Assembly (NCBI RefSeq): GCF_001263175.1
Contig: NZ_CP012332.1
Coordinates: 1,237,501 to 1,301,500, forward strand
DNA: 64,000 nt
Source of the DNA: Vulgatibacter incomptus
GTDB lineage: Bacteria > Myxococcota > Myxococcia > Myxococcales > Vulgatibacteraceae
Direction: 5' to 3'
Position 1 is the stretch's first letter; every line of letters begins with the position of its first letter. Positions 46,842 through 55,790 of the stretch are shown piece by piece. Below the pieces are notes generated by a model. That model searched no databases. It was given only the letters and a program-made list of their open reading frames with translations, and was not told where the DNA came from. Position numbers and translations under genes: made by a program.

Positions 46842-48007
46842 GCCGGCTCTGGGTGGAGGAGCGCGCGGGCCCCGGGGCCCAGGGGGCCCTCGAGCTCGAG
46901 TGGAAGCAGATCTTCTCGAAGTCGGACGCCGCGCCCTTCCTCTCCTGGGAGTGGGCGGATGCCTGGCTCCGGCACCTCGGCCCCGGGCGCAAGCCCCGGA
47001 TCTTCTGCGTCCGCGACGAGTTCCATCTGGTGGGCCTCCTCGCGCTCTGCGAGGAGTCGCGGAAGGTCCCCGGGCTGCGGTCTCGGATTCGGCGGCTCTC
47101 GTTCGCCGGCGAGCGCCTCGGCGGAGCGGACTACCTGGACGTCCTCGCGCTCCCCGGCCGCCACGCCGAAGTGACCCGTGCGATCCTGGAGAGGCTGGCC
47201 ACGGAACCGTCGTTCGATCTGCTGGAGCTCGACGGGATCGCGTCCGACTCTCCCACGCTGCCTCTCGCGCGGGAGGCCTTCGGGAGCAACGAGGCCTTCA
47301 GCCTGCGGACGTTCGACCGCTGGAATTGTCCCCGGATCGGGCTGGACGGGGGCTTCGCCACGGTGCTCGCCCAGAGCGGACGCGGCGACAACTACCGGCG
47401 CAGGCTCCGGCAGCTCAAGGCGCTCAAGGGCTTCGAGCACCGGGCCGTGACGGGCACCAAGGACGCGAAGCCGGCCTTCGAGCGCTTCCTCGAGCTCCAC
47501 GAGCGCCGATGGGCCGATCAGGGAGGCTCCGACGCGATGGGGCGGCCGTCGGTCCGGGCCTTCCACCGCGAGACGGTGGAGCGCCTCGCAGGGGCGGGCC
47601 TCCTCCGCTTCGACGAGCTGTGGGCCGAGGGCGGATGTCGATCGTCGATCTACGGAATCGACACCAAGGGTGTCTTCTACTTTTACCAGACGGGCTACGA
47701 CCCGGAGTGGGCGAGGCGGAGCGTCGGGCTGGCGATCCTCGGGTTGTCGATCGAGGCGGCGGCAGGGCGCGGCGCGAGGGTCTACGACTTCCTGCACGGC
47801 GAAGAGGCCTACAAGCGGGAGTGGGCCCGCGACATCCGGAAGACCGTCTCGCTGCGGGTGGCAGCGAAGGGCCTCGGCGCCGCGTTCCTCCTCTCACGGG
47901 AGGCGGCCGAATCCGCGGCGCGGGCCGCCGCACGATCGGTCCTGCCCGACTTCGCCGTAGAGGGGCTGCGGCGGTGGAGGCGGGCCCGGGAGCACGCCGA
48001 GAGTTGA
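46838..48007 (+). CDS. BioF2/FemAB-like GNAT-fold acyltransferase, copy 2
   Basis: 389 residues, same family as the gene two upstream. Landmarks are FLSWEWADAWLRHLGPG, NYRRRLRQLKALKG, FLELHERRWADQGG and VYDFLHGEEAYKREWA. The last corresponds to the YDFL...YK motif of acetyltransferase_6 proteins. It is translationally coupled to the aminotransferase (ATGA overlap), so these three genes form a tight unit. Predicted role: N- or O-acylation of the sugar made by the aminotransferase. The acyl donor is unknown. Confidence 0.8.
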   Translation: MSRLWVEERAGPGAQGALELEWKQIFSKSDAAPFLSWEWADAWLRHLGPGRKPRIFCVRDEFHLVGLLALCEESRKVPGLRSRIRRLSFAGERLGGADYLDVLALPGRHAEVTRAILERLATEPSFDLLELDGIASDSPTLPLAREAFGSNEAFSLRTFDRWNCPRIGLDGGFATVLAQSGRGDNYRRRLRQLKALKGFEHRAVTGTKDAKPAFERFLELHERRWADQGGSDAMGRPSVRAFHRETVERLAGAGLLRFDELWAEGGCRSSIYGIDTKGVFYFYQTGYDPEWARRSVGLAILGLSIEAAAGRGARVYDFLHGEEAYKREWARDIRKTVSLRVAAKGLGAAFLLSREAAESAARAAARSVLPDFAVEGLRRWRRAREHAES

Positions 48008-48020
48008 ACGGGGGGGCGAG

Positions 48021-49259
48021 ATGCAGGGACGATCGATGCGCACGAACGACGAGGTTCCGCTCGCCGACGAGACCCGGGCCGCCGCGAGGAGGGCGGTGAA
48101 GGAGCTCGTCGCGTCGATGCTCGAGCGGAGCGGCAGCCGCCGCTGGCTCGCTGCCATTCAGCGGCAGCGGGCGGGGGGGCGCCGGGTGAACGTCGTCGCC
48201 TGGCACCGCATCGTCCCCGACTTCGAGGGGATGCGGCGCAAGGTGATCCCCGGCATGCTCACCGGCATCGCCACCTTCGAACGCCAGCTCGAGTGGCTCG
48301 CCGACAACTACCACTTTGCCACCCTGGACGAGGCGATCGCGCTCCTTTCCGGCGCGACTCGATCCGAGCGCGATCTCTGCGTGCTCACCTTCGACGACGG
48401 CTACTCGGACTTCCTCGAGCACGCGCTCCCCGTCCTGCGCCGGTACGGGGCGCCCGCCGTCGTCTACGCCGCCACCGGCCACGTGGACTCGGGCGAGCCC
48501 TTCTTGCACGACCGCATCTATCGGCTGCTTCGAATCGCTGGCAGGGACGGGCTGCGCCCTGCCGATCTCACCGCCCATCCGCAGGCGGCGGCGACCCTGG
48601 CGGAGGCCGAGAGGGCAGGGGAGATCGTGGCGCTCGAGCGGCTGCTCGAGACCCGCCCGAGGCGGACCTGCCAGCAGGTGGCGGAGGCGCTCGAGCGCCG
48701 CCTCGGCGAGGATCCGCGAGCCGCGTCGCCGGACTGCCGCCTGATGGTCTGGGACGAGCTCCGCTCGGTCCGCGCCGCGGGGGTCGACATAGGCGCGCAC
48801 ACAATCGACCACGTCTGCCTGCCCAACGAGGCGCCCGCGGAGGTCGAGCGGCAGCTCGGGGAGTCACGCGCGAAGCTCGAGGCGGAGCTCGGGTGCGAGG
48901 TCCGTCACTTCGCCTACCCGAACGGCTGGTACTCGAAGGAGTCGATCGAGCTCGTCGCGCGGCACGGCTACCGCAGCGCGGTCACCACCGAGGATCGCAC
49001 CAACCGCCTCGGCCAGAGTCCGCTGGTGCTCTCGCGCAAGTGCGTGTGGGAGTACACCTCGCGGGGCCTCCTGGGCTTCTCGCCGAACGTGAGCGCCTGC
49101 AACTTCGACGGGACGCTCGGCTTCCTCGGCCTGGCGACCTGGGTCGCGGGCGATCGATCCGACGCGCCTCGCGCCGTCGTCGCGCCGGACCGTCCTCCCG
49201 AGGGAGGCGAGGCCGCGCCGAACGCCGACCCGGGCGCGGCTCGAGGCTCCGGCGGCTGA
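48021..49259 (+). CDS. Polysaccharide deacetylase (NodB/CE4 family)
   Basis: 412 residues. The NodB domain has the catalytic and metal-binding motifs TFDDGYSD (123-130), with both Asp present, and GAHTIDHV near residue 260 (metal-binding histidines). An insertion of about 100 residues lies between motifs 1 and 2. Later motifs are seen in RHFAYPNGWYSKE. No signal peptide is evident, so it may act in the cytoplasm on lipid-linked sugars. Predicted role: N-deacetylation of a HexNAc residue. The C-terminal 35 residues are low-complexity. Confidence 0.87.
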   Translation: MQGRSMRTNDEVPLADETRAAARRAVKELVASMLERSGSRRWLAAIQRQRAGGRRVNVVAWHRIVPDFEGMRRKVIPGMLTGIATFERQLEWLADNYHFATLDEAIALLSGATRSERDLCVLTFDDGYSDFLEHALPVLRRYGAPAVVYAATGHVDSGEPFLHDRIYRLLRIAGRDGLRPADLTAHPQAAATLAEAERAGEIVALERLLETRPRRTCQQVAEALERRLGEDPRAASPDCRLMVWDELRSVRAAGVDIGAHTIDHVCLPNEAPAEVERQLGESRAKLEAELGCEVRHFAYPNGWYSKESIELVARHGYRSAVTTEDRTNRLGQSPLVLSRKCVWEYTSRGLLGFSPNVSACNFDGTLGFLGLATWVAGDRSDAPRAVVAPDRPPEGGEAAPNADPGAARGSGG

Positions 49260-49301
49260 TGGGAGCGCAGGGACGAGGCCTCGCGTAGGGGAGGAAAGGA
49301 A

Positions 49302-50804
49302 TTGGAGCCGCCAGCGCAGCGTGGATCCGGATCCGTGATGGCCGGCGCCAGGCCCCTCGTCGCGGCCCGCGCCTTCAGCGCCGGCGTCACCTTCCTGATC
49401 CCCCTCGTCCTCGCCAGGCTCCTCGCCCTGGGCTCGTACGGTACGTTCAAGCAGTTCTTCCTCGTTTCTCACACTCTGTATTTCGCGCTGGCACTCGGTA
49501 TCCCCCAGAGCCTCTACTACTTCCTGCCGCGCTGCGCCGAGGCGGAGAGGCGCCCCTACCTCGGCCAGACGCTCCTCTACCTCGCCGTCGCTGGCGGCCT
49601 CTCGGGCGGCGCGCTCTACCTCTGCACGCCGTTCCTCTCGTGGGTGGGCGGCCCCGACCTCGTCGCCATGCGGGCGCCGATGGCCCTCTACTGCGGCCTC
49701 CTCCTGGGCGGCGGCGCGCTGGAGGCGGGTCTCACGGCCCAGGGGCGGCCGGGCCATGCCGCGTTTGCCTACATCGGCAGCGACACGGCCAAGATGCTCG
49801 CCTACGTGATCCCCGCGTGGCTCGGCTTCGGTCTCCACGGCGTGCTCTGGGGCGGAGCGCTCTACGCAGCCCTTCGAGCCCTGGCCTCCTGGATCGTCCT
49901 GGTCCTGCCGCTGCGGGGTCCGCTCTTCCGCCGCGAGCTCTCCCGCGGCCAGCTCCGCTACGCGCTCCCCTTCGGCGGCGCGATGCTCGTCGGCATGCCG
50001 CAGCAGCAGCTCCACCAGTACGTGGTCAGCGTCACCTCCTCGCCGGCGGTCTTCGCCGTCTACTCGGTGGGCTGCTTCAACCTCCCGGTGGTCGACCTCC
50101 TCTACACGCCCACGACCGAGCTCCTGATGTACCGGATCGGCGAGCTCGAGCGCAGGCAGCGCCCGGACGGCGAGGCCGCGGTTCTCTTCCGGGACGCGGT
50201 CGCCAACCTCGCCTACGTCTTCGTCCCCATCGCCGCCGGCCTCTTCGCGATCGCGCCTTCCTTCCTCTCGCTCCTCTACACGCCCAAGTTCCTCGACGCT
50301 GCGCCGATCCTCCGGCTGGCGCTGGGGATGGTCGTCCTCGCGTGCCTGCCCGTCGACGGCGTGCTCCGCGCGAAGGCGAAGACGCGCGCCCTGCTGGCCG
50401 CGAACGTGGCGAAGCTCGGCCTCACCGTGCCCCTCGTGGTGGGCCTGAACCACGCGTTCGGCCCCGTGGGAGCGATGGCCGGCTTCGTGCTCACCGAGAC
50501 GGTGCACCGCCTGGTACTCCTCGCCCTCGCGGCCAGGGCCCTCGTCCCGTCGGCGGCTGCGGAGGGGAGGCTCCGGGGCACGCTGGCTGCGGTGGGGCGC
50601 GTGCTGCCGGGGGTCGAGCTCGTTCGGGCCGCCGTCGCCGCTGCGGGCGCCGGCCTCGTCGCGCTCTTCGCCGGCGGGTATGCGGCGCTGGACCCGCTCC
50701 CGTCGGTCCTCGTGTTGGGCACGGGCTTCTGGATCGCCTACTTCGGCGCCCTCGTCCTGGTCGGGGTGCGCCCCTCGGCGGTGCTCGCCCGCATCCGGGG
50801 CTGA
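49302..50804 (+). CDS. Oligosaccharide flippase (Wzx/MOP superfamily)
   Basis: 500 residues with 12-14 hydrophobic segments of the MOP/polysaccharide-synthase fold, starting RPLVAARAFSAGVTFLIPLV and SYGTFKQFFLV. Predicted role: flipping of the undecaprenyl-linked repeat unit to the periplasmic side. TTG 49302 lies just after GGGGAGGAAAGGA; ATG 49338 is an alternative. No gene in the cluster is clearly a Wzy polymerase. Confidence 0.85.
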   Translation: MEPPAQRGSGSVMAGARPLVAARAFSAGVTFLIPLVLARLLALGSYGTFKQFFLVSHTLYFALALGIPQSLYYFLPRCAEAERRPYLGQTLLYLAVAGGLSGGALYLCTPFLSWVGGPDLVAMRAPMALYCGLLLGGGALEAGLTAQGRPGHAAFAYIGSDTAKMLAYVIPAWLGFGLHGVLWGGALYAALRALASWIVLVLPLRGPLFRRELSRGQLRYALPFGGAMLVGMPQQQLHQYVVSVTSSPAVFAVYSVGCFNLPVVDLLYTPTTELLMYRIGELERRQRPDGEAAVLFRDAVANLAYVFVPIAAGLFAIAPSFLSLLYTPKFLDAAPILRLALGMVVLACLPVDGVLRAKAKTRALLAANVAKLGLTVPLVVGLNHAFGPVGAMAGFVLTETVHRLVLLALAARALVPSAAAEGRLRGTLAAVGRVLPGVELVRAAVAAAGAGLVALFAGGYAALDPLPSVLVLGTGFWIAYFGALVLVGVRPSAVLARIRG

Positions 50805-50819
50805 GGGCTTGGATTCTCC

Positions 50820-51335
50820 GTGCCTACGTTTCCAGGCATGGATGCGGTCGGACTGCATCGAGTCGCAAAGAGCCTGCGTGCGCGCGGCGTGCCGTTCGCG
50901 CCCGACGTCCTTCGGTACGCGATCCGCCTCCTGTATTCGTCGGTCGTTCCCATCGAGACCGAGATCGGAGAGGGCACCCACCTCGGCTACGGCGGCCTGG
51001 GCGTCGTCATCCATCCGGCGGCCCGAATCGGCGCTCGCTGCCTCATCGGACCGCACGTCACCATCGGTGGCCGATCCGGGTACACCGGCGCGCCCCGAAT
51101 CGGCGACGAGGTCCTCATCGCCGTCGGCGCCCGGGTGCTGGGGCCGATCGTGATCGGCGACGGCGCCATCGTCGGGGCCAACGCGGTGGTCGTCCGCGAC
51201 GTGCCCCCCGGGGTGGTGGTGGGGGGCGTGCCCGCTCGGATCCTGGGCCCGGCCGGGCGATCGAGGGAGGCGTTCCGGGCCGAGATGAAAGCCCACTTCG
51301 GCGTCGAGCTGGTGGACGCGGGGGCGCATCGATGA
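50820..51335 (+). CDS. Hexapeptide-repeat acetyltransferase (serine acetyltransferase-like)
   Basis: 171 residues. The C-terminal two thirds form a left-handed beta-helix with hexapeptide repeats (IHPAARIGARCLIGPHVTIG, RIGDEVLIAVGARVLGPIVI, IVGANAVVVRDVPPG). This is a CysE-like trimeric O-acetyltransferase fold. The cluster context suggests O-acetylation of a sugar or precursor and not cysteine synthesis. GTG 50820 is used; ATG 50838 is also possible. Its stop overlaps the next ATG. Confidence 0.85.
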   Translation: MPTFPGMDAVGLHRVAKSLRARGVPFAPDVLRYAIRLLYSSVVPIETEIGEGTHLGYGGLGVVIHPAARIGARCLIGPHVTIGGRSGYTGAPRIGDEVLIAVGARVLGPIVIGDGAIVGANAVVVRDVPPGVVVGGVPARILGPAGRSREAFRAEMKAHFGVELVDAGAHR

Positions 51336-52453
51336 GCGCACGGAGTGCGCGGGACCGAGAGGGCCGGTCGCCCTCCGAGCCCAGGAGGCCCCGGAGAGGC
51401 GAGCGACGGCTCGTGCTCGTCGGGCCCTATCCGCCCCCGTGGGGCGGGATCGCCGTCCACCTCCGCGCGCTCCACCGCCTCGCGGAGGACGCCGGGATCG
51501 ACGCAGAGATCCTCGACATCGGCGAAGGGCACGCCTCTCGAACCGGGGAAGACGGCGTCACGGGGGCCGGCAGCCACGCCTCCTTCGCCGCAGGCCTCTC
51601 CCGAGCCGCCCTCCGTGGCGATTCACTCCACGTCCACATCCCTGGAAACAACCTCAAATCCTGGCTCGTGGCGCTCGCCGGATCCCGCGCGAGGCTTCAC
51701 GGAGGCGGGGCCCTCCTCACGGTGCATTCGGGGGTCGCGCCCGCCTTCCTCGACAGCTCGTCCTTCGCGAGGCGGATCGCGCGGTCGGCAGCTACGGGCT
51801 TCCGGCGGATCCTCTGCACCAACAGCGACATCACCGGCGTGCTGCGGTCATGCGGAGTCCCCGGCGCGAGGCTGGAGGTGGTGTCGCCCTTCCTCGGCCA
51901 GCCGCTCTCCACCAGGGGCGAAGGGAACCACCGCACCCGCTTCTCGCCGCTCCTGTCGTGCGCGCTCTCTCCCGGTCCGCAGTACGGGGAGGGCGTGCTC
52001 CTCCAGGCGCTGGCGATCCTCTCGAAGCGCCTCCCGCGCGTCGGCTGCCTCGCCTTCGGTCCCTCCACCGCCGAGGCCACGTTCCTCGCCAGGGTGCGGG
52101 CCCACGGCGTGGACCGCCAGGTGGTTCCCCTCGGCGAGCTCGAGCACGACGCCTGCCTCGACGCCATCTCGAAGAGCGACGCCTTCCTTCGTCCGACCCT
52201 CGCCGACGGTGACTCACTTTCGGTGAGAGAGGCGATAGCCATGGGTCGTCGGGTGGTCGCGAGCGACGCTGCGCCCCGGCCCGCCGGCACGGTGCTCTTC
52301 CGCCGAGGCGATCCCGCCAGCCTCGCGTCCGCCATCGAGGAGGCCCTCGCCCGGCCGGCGCCGGGGCCGGCCCAGGGGAGCGGCGCGAGCGCAGCGCGAA
52401 TCCTCGACGCATGGAGCCAGCTCGGAATCGTCTCCAAGGGAGGGCTGCGATGA
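51332..52453 (+). CDS. Glycosyltransferase, GT4-like
   Basis: 373 residues. The N terminus has GPYPPPWGGIAVHLRALHRL, the typical GT-B/GT4 opening, followed by HIPGNN and TVHSG. The C-terminal donor domain has a recognisable acidic region (PTLADGDSLSVREAIAMGRR), close to the usual ExxxxxxxE form, and VVASDAAPRP. Predicted role: cytoplasmic addition of a sugar to the lipid-linked repeat unit. It is coupled at both ends by ATGA overlaps. Confidence 0.85.
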   Translation: MSARSARDREGRSPSEPRRPRRGERRLVLVGPYPPPWGGIAVHLRALHRLAEDAGIDAEILDIGEGHASRTGEDGVTGAGSHASFAAGLSRAALRGDSLHVHIPGNNLKSWLVALAGSRARLHGGGALLTVHSGVAPAFLDSSSFARRIARSAATGFRRILCTNSDITGVLRSCGVPGARLEVVSPFLGQPLSTRGEGNHRTRFSPLLSCALSPGPQYGEGVLLQALAILSKRLPRVGCLAFGPSTAEATFLARVRAHGVDRQVVPLGELEHDACLDAISKSDAFLRPTLADGDSLSVREAIAMGRRVVASDAAPRPAGTVLFRRGDPASLASAIEEALARPAPGPAQGSGASAARILDAWSQLGIVSKGGLR

Positions 52454-53622
52454 TTCATTCCCACCACCTCGACGCCTCGGCCGCGCTGCGCGGGCGGGAC
52501 ATCGTCTGCTTCTCCAACGACTGGGACGGCGATCCGCTCTCGAAGACCCACATCATGAAGGCGCTCGCGCGCGACAACCGGATCCTCTGGGTGAACTCGG
52601 TGGCGAACCGGAGGCCCACGGCGAGCGCGCAAGACCTGGGCCGGATCGCGAAGAAGCTCGCCGACGCGGCCAGAGGGGTAACGGAGCCCTGGCCGAACCT
52701 GCACGTGCTCGGGCCGCTGGCCGTCCCATCCTTCGGGCCCCTCGCTCGCAAGATGAACGGCTCCGTCTTCCGGAAGCAGGTCCTGCGCGCGATGAAGCGC
52801 CTGGACTTCAAGCGGCCGATCTCGTGGAGCTTCCTGCCCGCCAGCGCGAGCGTCTCCGGCAACCTCGGCGAGGACCTCGTGATCTACCACTGCGTGGACG
52901 AGTTCTCGGCCTTCGCAGGGGCGGCCCCCGAGATCGCCGAGCTCGAGGCGACCCTCGCGCGGCGCGCCGATCTGGTGATCGTCTCCGCCGAGCGGCTCCG
53001 CCAGGCGAAGATCTCCCTCAATCCGAACTGCCACCTGGTCCGACACGGCGTCGATCACGTGCACTTCTCCCAGGCGCTCTCGCCGCTCACCAGGCTCCCG
53101 GCCGACCTGGAGGGACTGCCGCACCCCGTGATCGGCTTCTTCGGCCTCCTCGCCGAGTGGGTCGATCTCCCGCTGGTGCGCGCCGTCGCGGACGCGTTCC
53201 CGCACGGATCCGTGGTCCTCCTGGGCAAGGTCCAGACCTCGCTCGCGCCGCTGGCCGGGGCGCGCAACGTGCACCTGATGGGCCGCAGGCCCTACGAGGA
53301 GCTCCCGTGCTGGTGCAAGGGCTTCGACGTGGCCCTGATGCCCTTCGTCGACAGCGAGCTCGCCGCGAGCTCCAACCCGTTGAAGGTCCGCGAATACCTC
53401 GCCGCCGGGCTCCCGGTGGTCTCTACGCCGGTGCCGGAGGTGGAGAAGCTGGGCCTGTGTCGCATCGCCAAGGGTCCCGCCGCCTTCGTGGAGGCGGTCC
53501 ACTCCGCTCTCGCGGATCCCGGCCCGAACGCGACGCGCTCCGCTGCGGTGGCCGCCGAGTCGTGGGACGCCAGGGTCGAGGAGCTCCGGTCCCTGGTCGC
53601 CGCGACGACCTCGAGGCGCTAG
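52450..53622 (+). CDS. Glycosyltransferase family 1/4-like
   Basis: 390 residues of GT-B type. Features are IVCFSNDWDGDPLSKTHIMK at the N terminus, YHCVDEFSAF, LVSAERL in the form IVSAERL, VRHGVDHVHF, GFFGLLAEWVDLPLV and the donor-site region NPLKVREYLAAGLPVVST. The sequence resembles GTs of exosortase-type EPS loci. ATG 52450 overlaps the previous stop and follows AAGGGAGGG. Confidence 0.86.
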   Translation: MIHSHHLDASAALRGRDIVCFSNDWDGDPLSKTHIMKALARDNRILWVNSVANRRPTASAQDLGRIAKKLADAARGVTEPWPNLHVLGPLAVPSFGPLARKMNGSVFRKQVLRAMKRLDFKRPISWSFLPASASVSGNLGEDLVIYHCVDEFSAFAGAAPEIAELEATLARRADLVIVSAERLRQAKISLNPNCHLVRHGVDHVHFSQALSPLTRLPADLEGLPHPVIGFFGLLAEWVDLPLVRAVADAFPHGSVVLLGKVQTSLAPLAGARNVHLMGRRPYEELPCWCKGFDVALMPFVDSELAASSNPLKVREYLAAGLPVVSTPVPEVEKLGLCRIAKGPAAFVEAVHSALADPGPNATRSAAVAAESWDARVEELRSLVAATTSRR

Positions 53623-53624
53623 CC

Positions 53625-55748
53625 GTGCTACCTGTCTCCATTTTCGGCTCGCTCGGCTGGCTCGCCTACCTCGCGAGGGTCGTCTCTGCCCGTCGACTGG
53701 CGGAGGTGGCTTCGAAGCGCATCTTGCGCCAGGTGCGCCGTCCCCTGACCGAGAGGCCCGAGCCGCCGTCGGCCACCGCGATCCTGGATTCCTTCGGCGC
53801 CGGCTCCGCATCGGCGCTCCCGCGGCGGCTCGCCGAACCGATCCGGGGGCCCCTCGCGCTGGCCTCGCCTGGGCGGGTCGCTCGCAGCGCCCGGGCCCTC
53901 CAGGATCGGCTCCCGCTGGAGGCAGAGAGGGCCGTCGAGCGAGCGGAGCGTGCGCTGGCGCGAAACGTCGTCGTCTTCGGCCGCACGGTGCCGCTGCCTG
54001 TCTCCGAGCGCGCCGTGCCCCTCGCGAGCCGGGGTTGGCGAGCCATCGACTGGGAGGTCTGCCCCCTCTCCGGCGCCCGCTTCCACGGGGCCCGCGTGCC
54101 CGCCGGCGCGGATCCCAAGTTCCCCTGGGTCGTCGGCAGGATGGAGGACGTGGTGCACCTGGCGTGCGGCGCCCGCCTCGCGGAGCCTTGGCGCGCCCGC
54201 GCCTTCGCCGACGCCGCCGTCGATCGCATGCTGGACCTCGCCGCCGCTCCCCGGGGGATCCAGTGGAGCTGCCCGATGGAGGTGGCCCTCCGCGCCGCGA
54301 ACCAGGCCATCGCCCTGCGCCTCCTCGCCGGCGAGGAGGTGCTCCAGCGGCGTCCCTGGGCGGTCTGCGAGCTCCTTCGCTCCATCGCCTTCCATGTCGC
54401 CTGGGTGAAGGGCCGCCTCGAGGACGACCGCGCGGTTCCCAACAACCACCTCGTGGCAGACCTCGCCGGAATCCTCCTCGTCTGCGCGCTCTTGCCCCGC
54501 CTCCCCGGCGCCCGCGCCACGGCGCGCCTCGCCGCGATGGGGCTCGCGAATGCGCTCTTCGAGCAGACGCTCCCGGACGGCACTTCCTTCGAGGGCTCGC
54601 TCCCGTACCACCGGCTGGCCACCGAGCTCTTCTTTCTTGGGGAGCTAGCCGCCGACACAGCGGGTGTGCCGTTCCCGGAGCGGGGCAGGGAGCGGCTTCG
54701 GGCCATGTTCCTCACCTGTGCCGACCTGGTGGACGGCCGCGGTCTCCTCCCCCAGATCGGCGACTGCGACTCCGGGCAGGCGATCCCGTTCTGCCCCAGG
54801 GAATCGGCGGAGGTCGCCTGGCTCCTGCCCATCGGCGCCGCCCGCTTCGGTGCCGCCGAGCTGAATCGCTCGGAGCTACGTCGCTCGCAGCCGAGCCCTG
54901 AGCTGATCTGGCTCCTGGGCGAGGGGGGCGCGAGGCGGCTGGAGCGCCTGCCGCGAGCCCGTCCCCCGCGGGACGGCGCGCGTGCGGACGCCGGGATCCG
55001 GGTGATCCGCTCCGCCCGGATGAGCTGCGCCATCGCGTGTGGCCCGAACGGGACCGGCGGGACCGGCACCCACGGCCACAACGACAAGCTCTCCGTGGAG
55101 ATCTGCGTCGACGGCGCGCTCGTCGTGGGAGACCCCGGGACAGGCTCGTATACCGGCGACCCGATGCTGCGGAACCTGCTGCGCGGCACGGCGGCCCACA
55201 GCACCGTCCGGGTGGACGGCGAGGAGCAGCAGCCCATTCCTCCGACGCGCCTCTTCGCGCTCCCCGATTCCGCCTGGGCCCGCTGCGTCGCCTTCGAGAG
55301 CACGGAGACAGAGGCCCGCTTCGTCGGCGAGCACCGTGGGTACCTGCGCCTGAAGCCGGGGATCGTCCACCGCAGGGAGGTGCGCCTCGATCGGGTGGGG
55401 GAGCGCCTCCTGATCGAGGACAGGCTGATCGGGAGCGGTCCCCACGGGGCCGAGATCCGCTTCCTCCTCCCCGGTGCCCATGCGACCACGAGGAAGATCC
55501 GGGACGAGGAGGGTGCCGTGTTCGGTGCCGAACCGCGCTGGATCGTCGAGGTGGGACCGAGAGGCGCGCCCCTCGCCCTGCTGGCCGGGCCGTCGAGGCC
55601 GCGCCTGGAGGACGCCATCTGCTCGCCCGGATACGGGCGTACGGAGCGCGCGCTCTGCGTGGTCTTCGCCGTGGAGGGCGAGCCGCCCGTCGTCCACAGG
55701 ACATGGATCGTTCCGGCGGCCTCGCACGCCGGCCGTCCTTCGATCTGA
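53625..55748 (+). CDS. Heparinase II/III-family polysaccharide lyase of the cluster
   Basis: 707 residues. The N-terminal helical toroid contains NNHLVADLAGILLV and the NxH/Tyr-type motif EGSLPYHRLATELF. The C-terminal beta domain has the family hallmark GTHGHNDKLSVEICVDG, then DPGTGSYTGD and AAHSTVRVDG. Such lyases cleave uronic-acid-containing chains by beta-elimination. Its place inside the synthesis cluster suggests trimming or turnover of the polymer. No classic signal peptide is visible; the first 20 residues are weakly hydrophobic (VSIFGSLGWLAYLARVV). GTG 53625 begins two bases after the preceding stop. Confidence 0.87.
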   Translation: MLPVSIFGSLGWLAYLARVVSARRLAEVASKRILRQVRRPLTERPEPPSATAILDSFGAGSASALPRRLAEPIRGPLALASPGRVARSARALQDRLPLEAERAVERAERALARNVVVFGRTVPLPVSERAVPLASRGWRAIDWEVCPLSGARFHGARVPAGADPKFPWVVGRMEDVVHLACGARLAEPWRARAFADAAVDRMLDLAAAPRGIQWSCPMEVALRAANQAIALRLLAGEEVLQRRPWAVCELLRSIAFHVAWVKGRLEDDRAVPNNHLVADLAGILLVCALLPRLPGARATARLAAMGLANALFEQTLPDGTSFEGSLPYHRLATELFFLGELAADTAGVPFPERGRERLRAMFLTCADLVDGRGLLPQIGDCDSGQAIPFCPRESAEVAWLLPIGAARFGAAELNRSELRRSQPSPELIWLLGEGGARRLERLPRARPPRDGARADAGIRVIRSARMSCAIACGPNGTGGTGTHGHNDKLSVEICVDGALVVGDPGTGSYTGDPMLRNLLRGTAAHSTVRVDGEEQQPIPPTRLFALPDSAWARCVAFESTETEARFVGEHRGYLRLKPGIVHRREVRLDRVGERLLIEDRLIGSGPHGAEIRFLLPGAHATTRKIRDEEGAVFGAEPRWIVEVGPRGAPLALLAGPSRPRLEDAICSPGYGRTERALCVVFAVEGEPPVVHRTWIVPAASHAGRPSI

Positions 55749-55790
55749 ACTCTCACGTCGCACGAACGCTGGTCGTTCAGGGGGAAGCAC

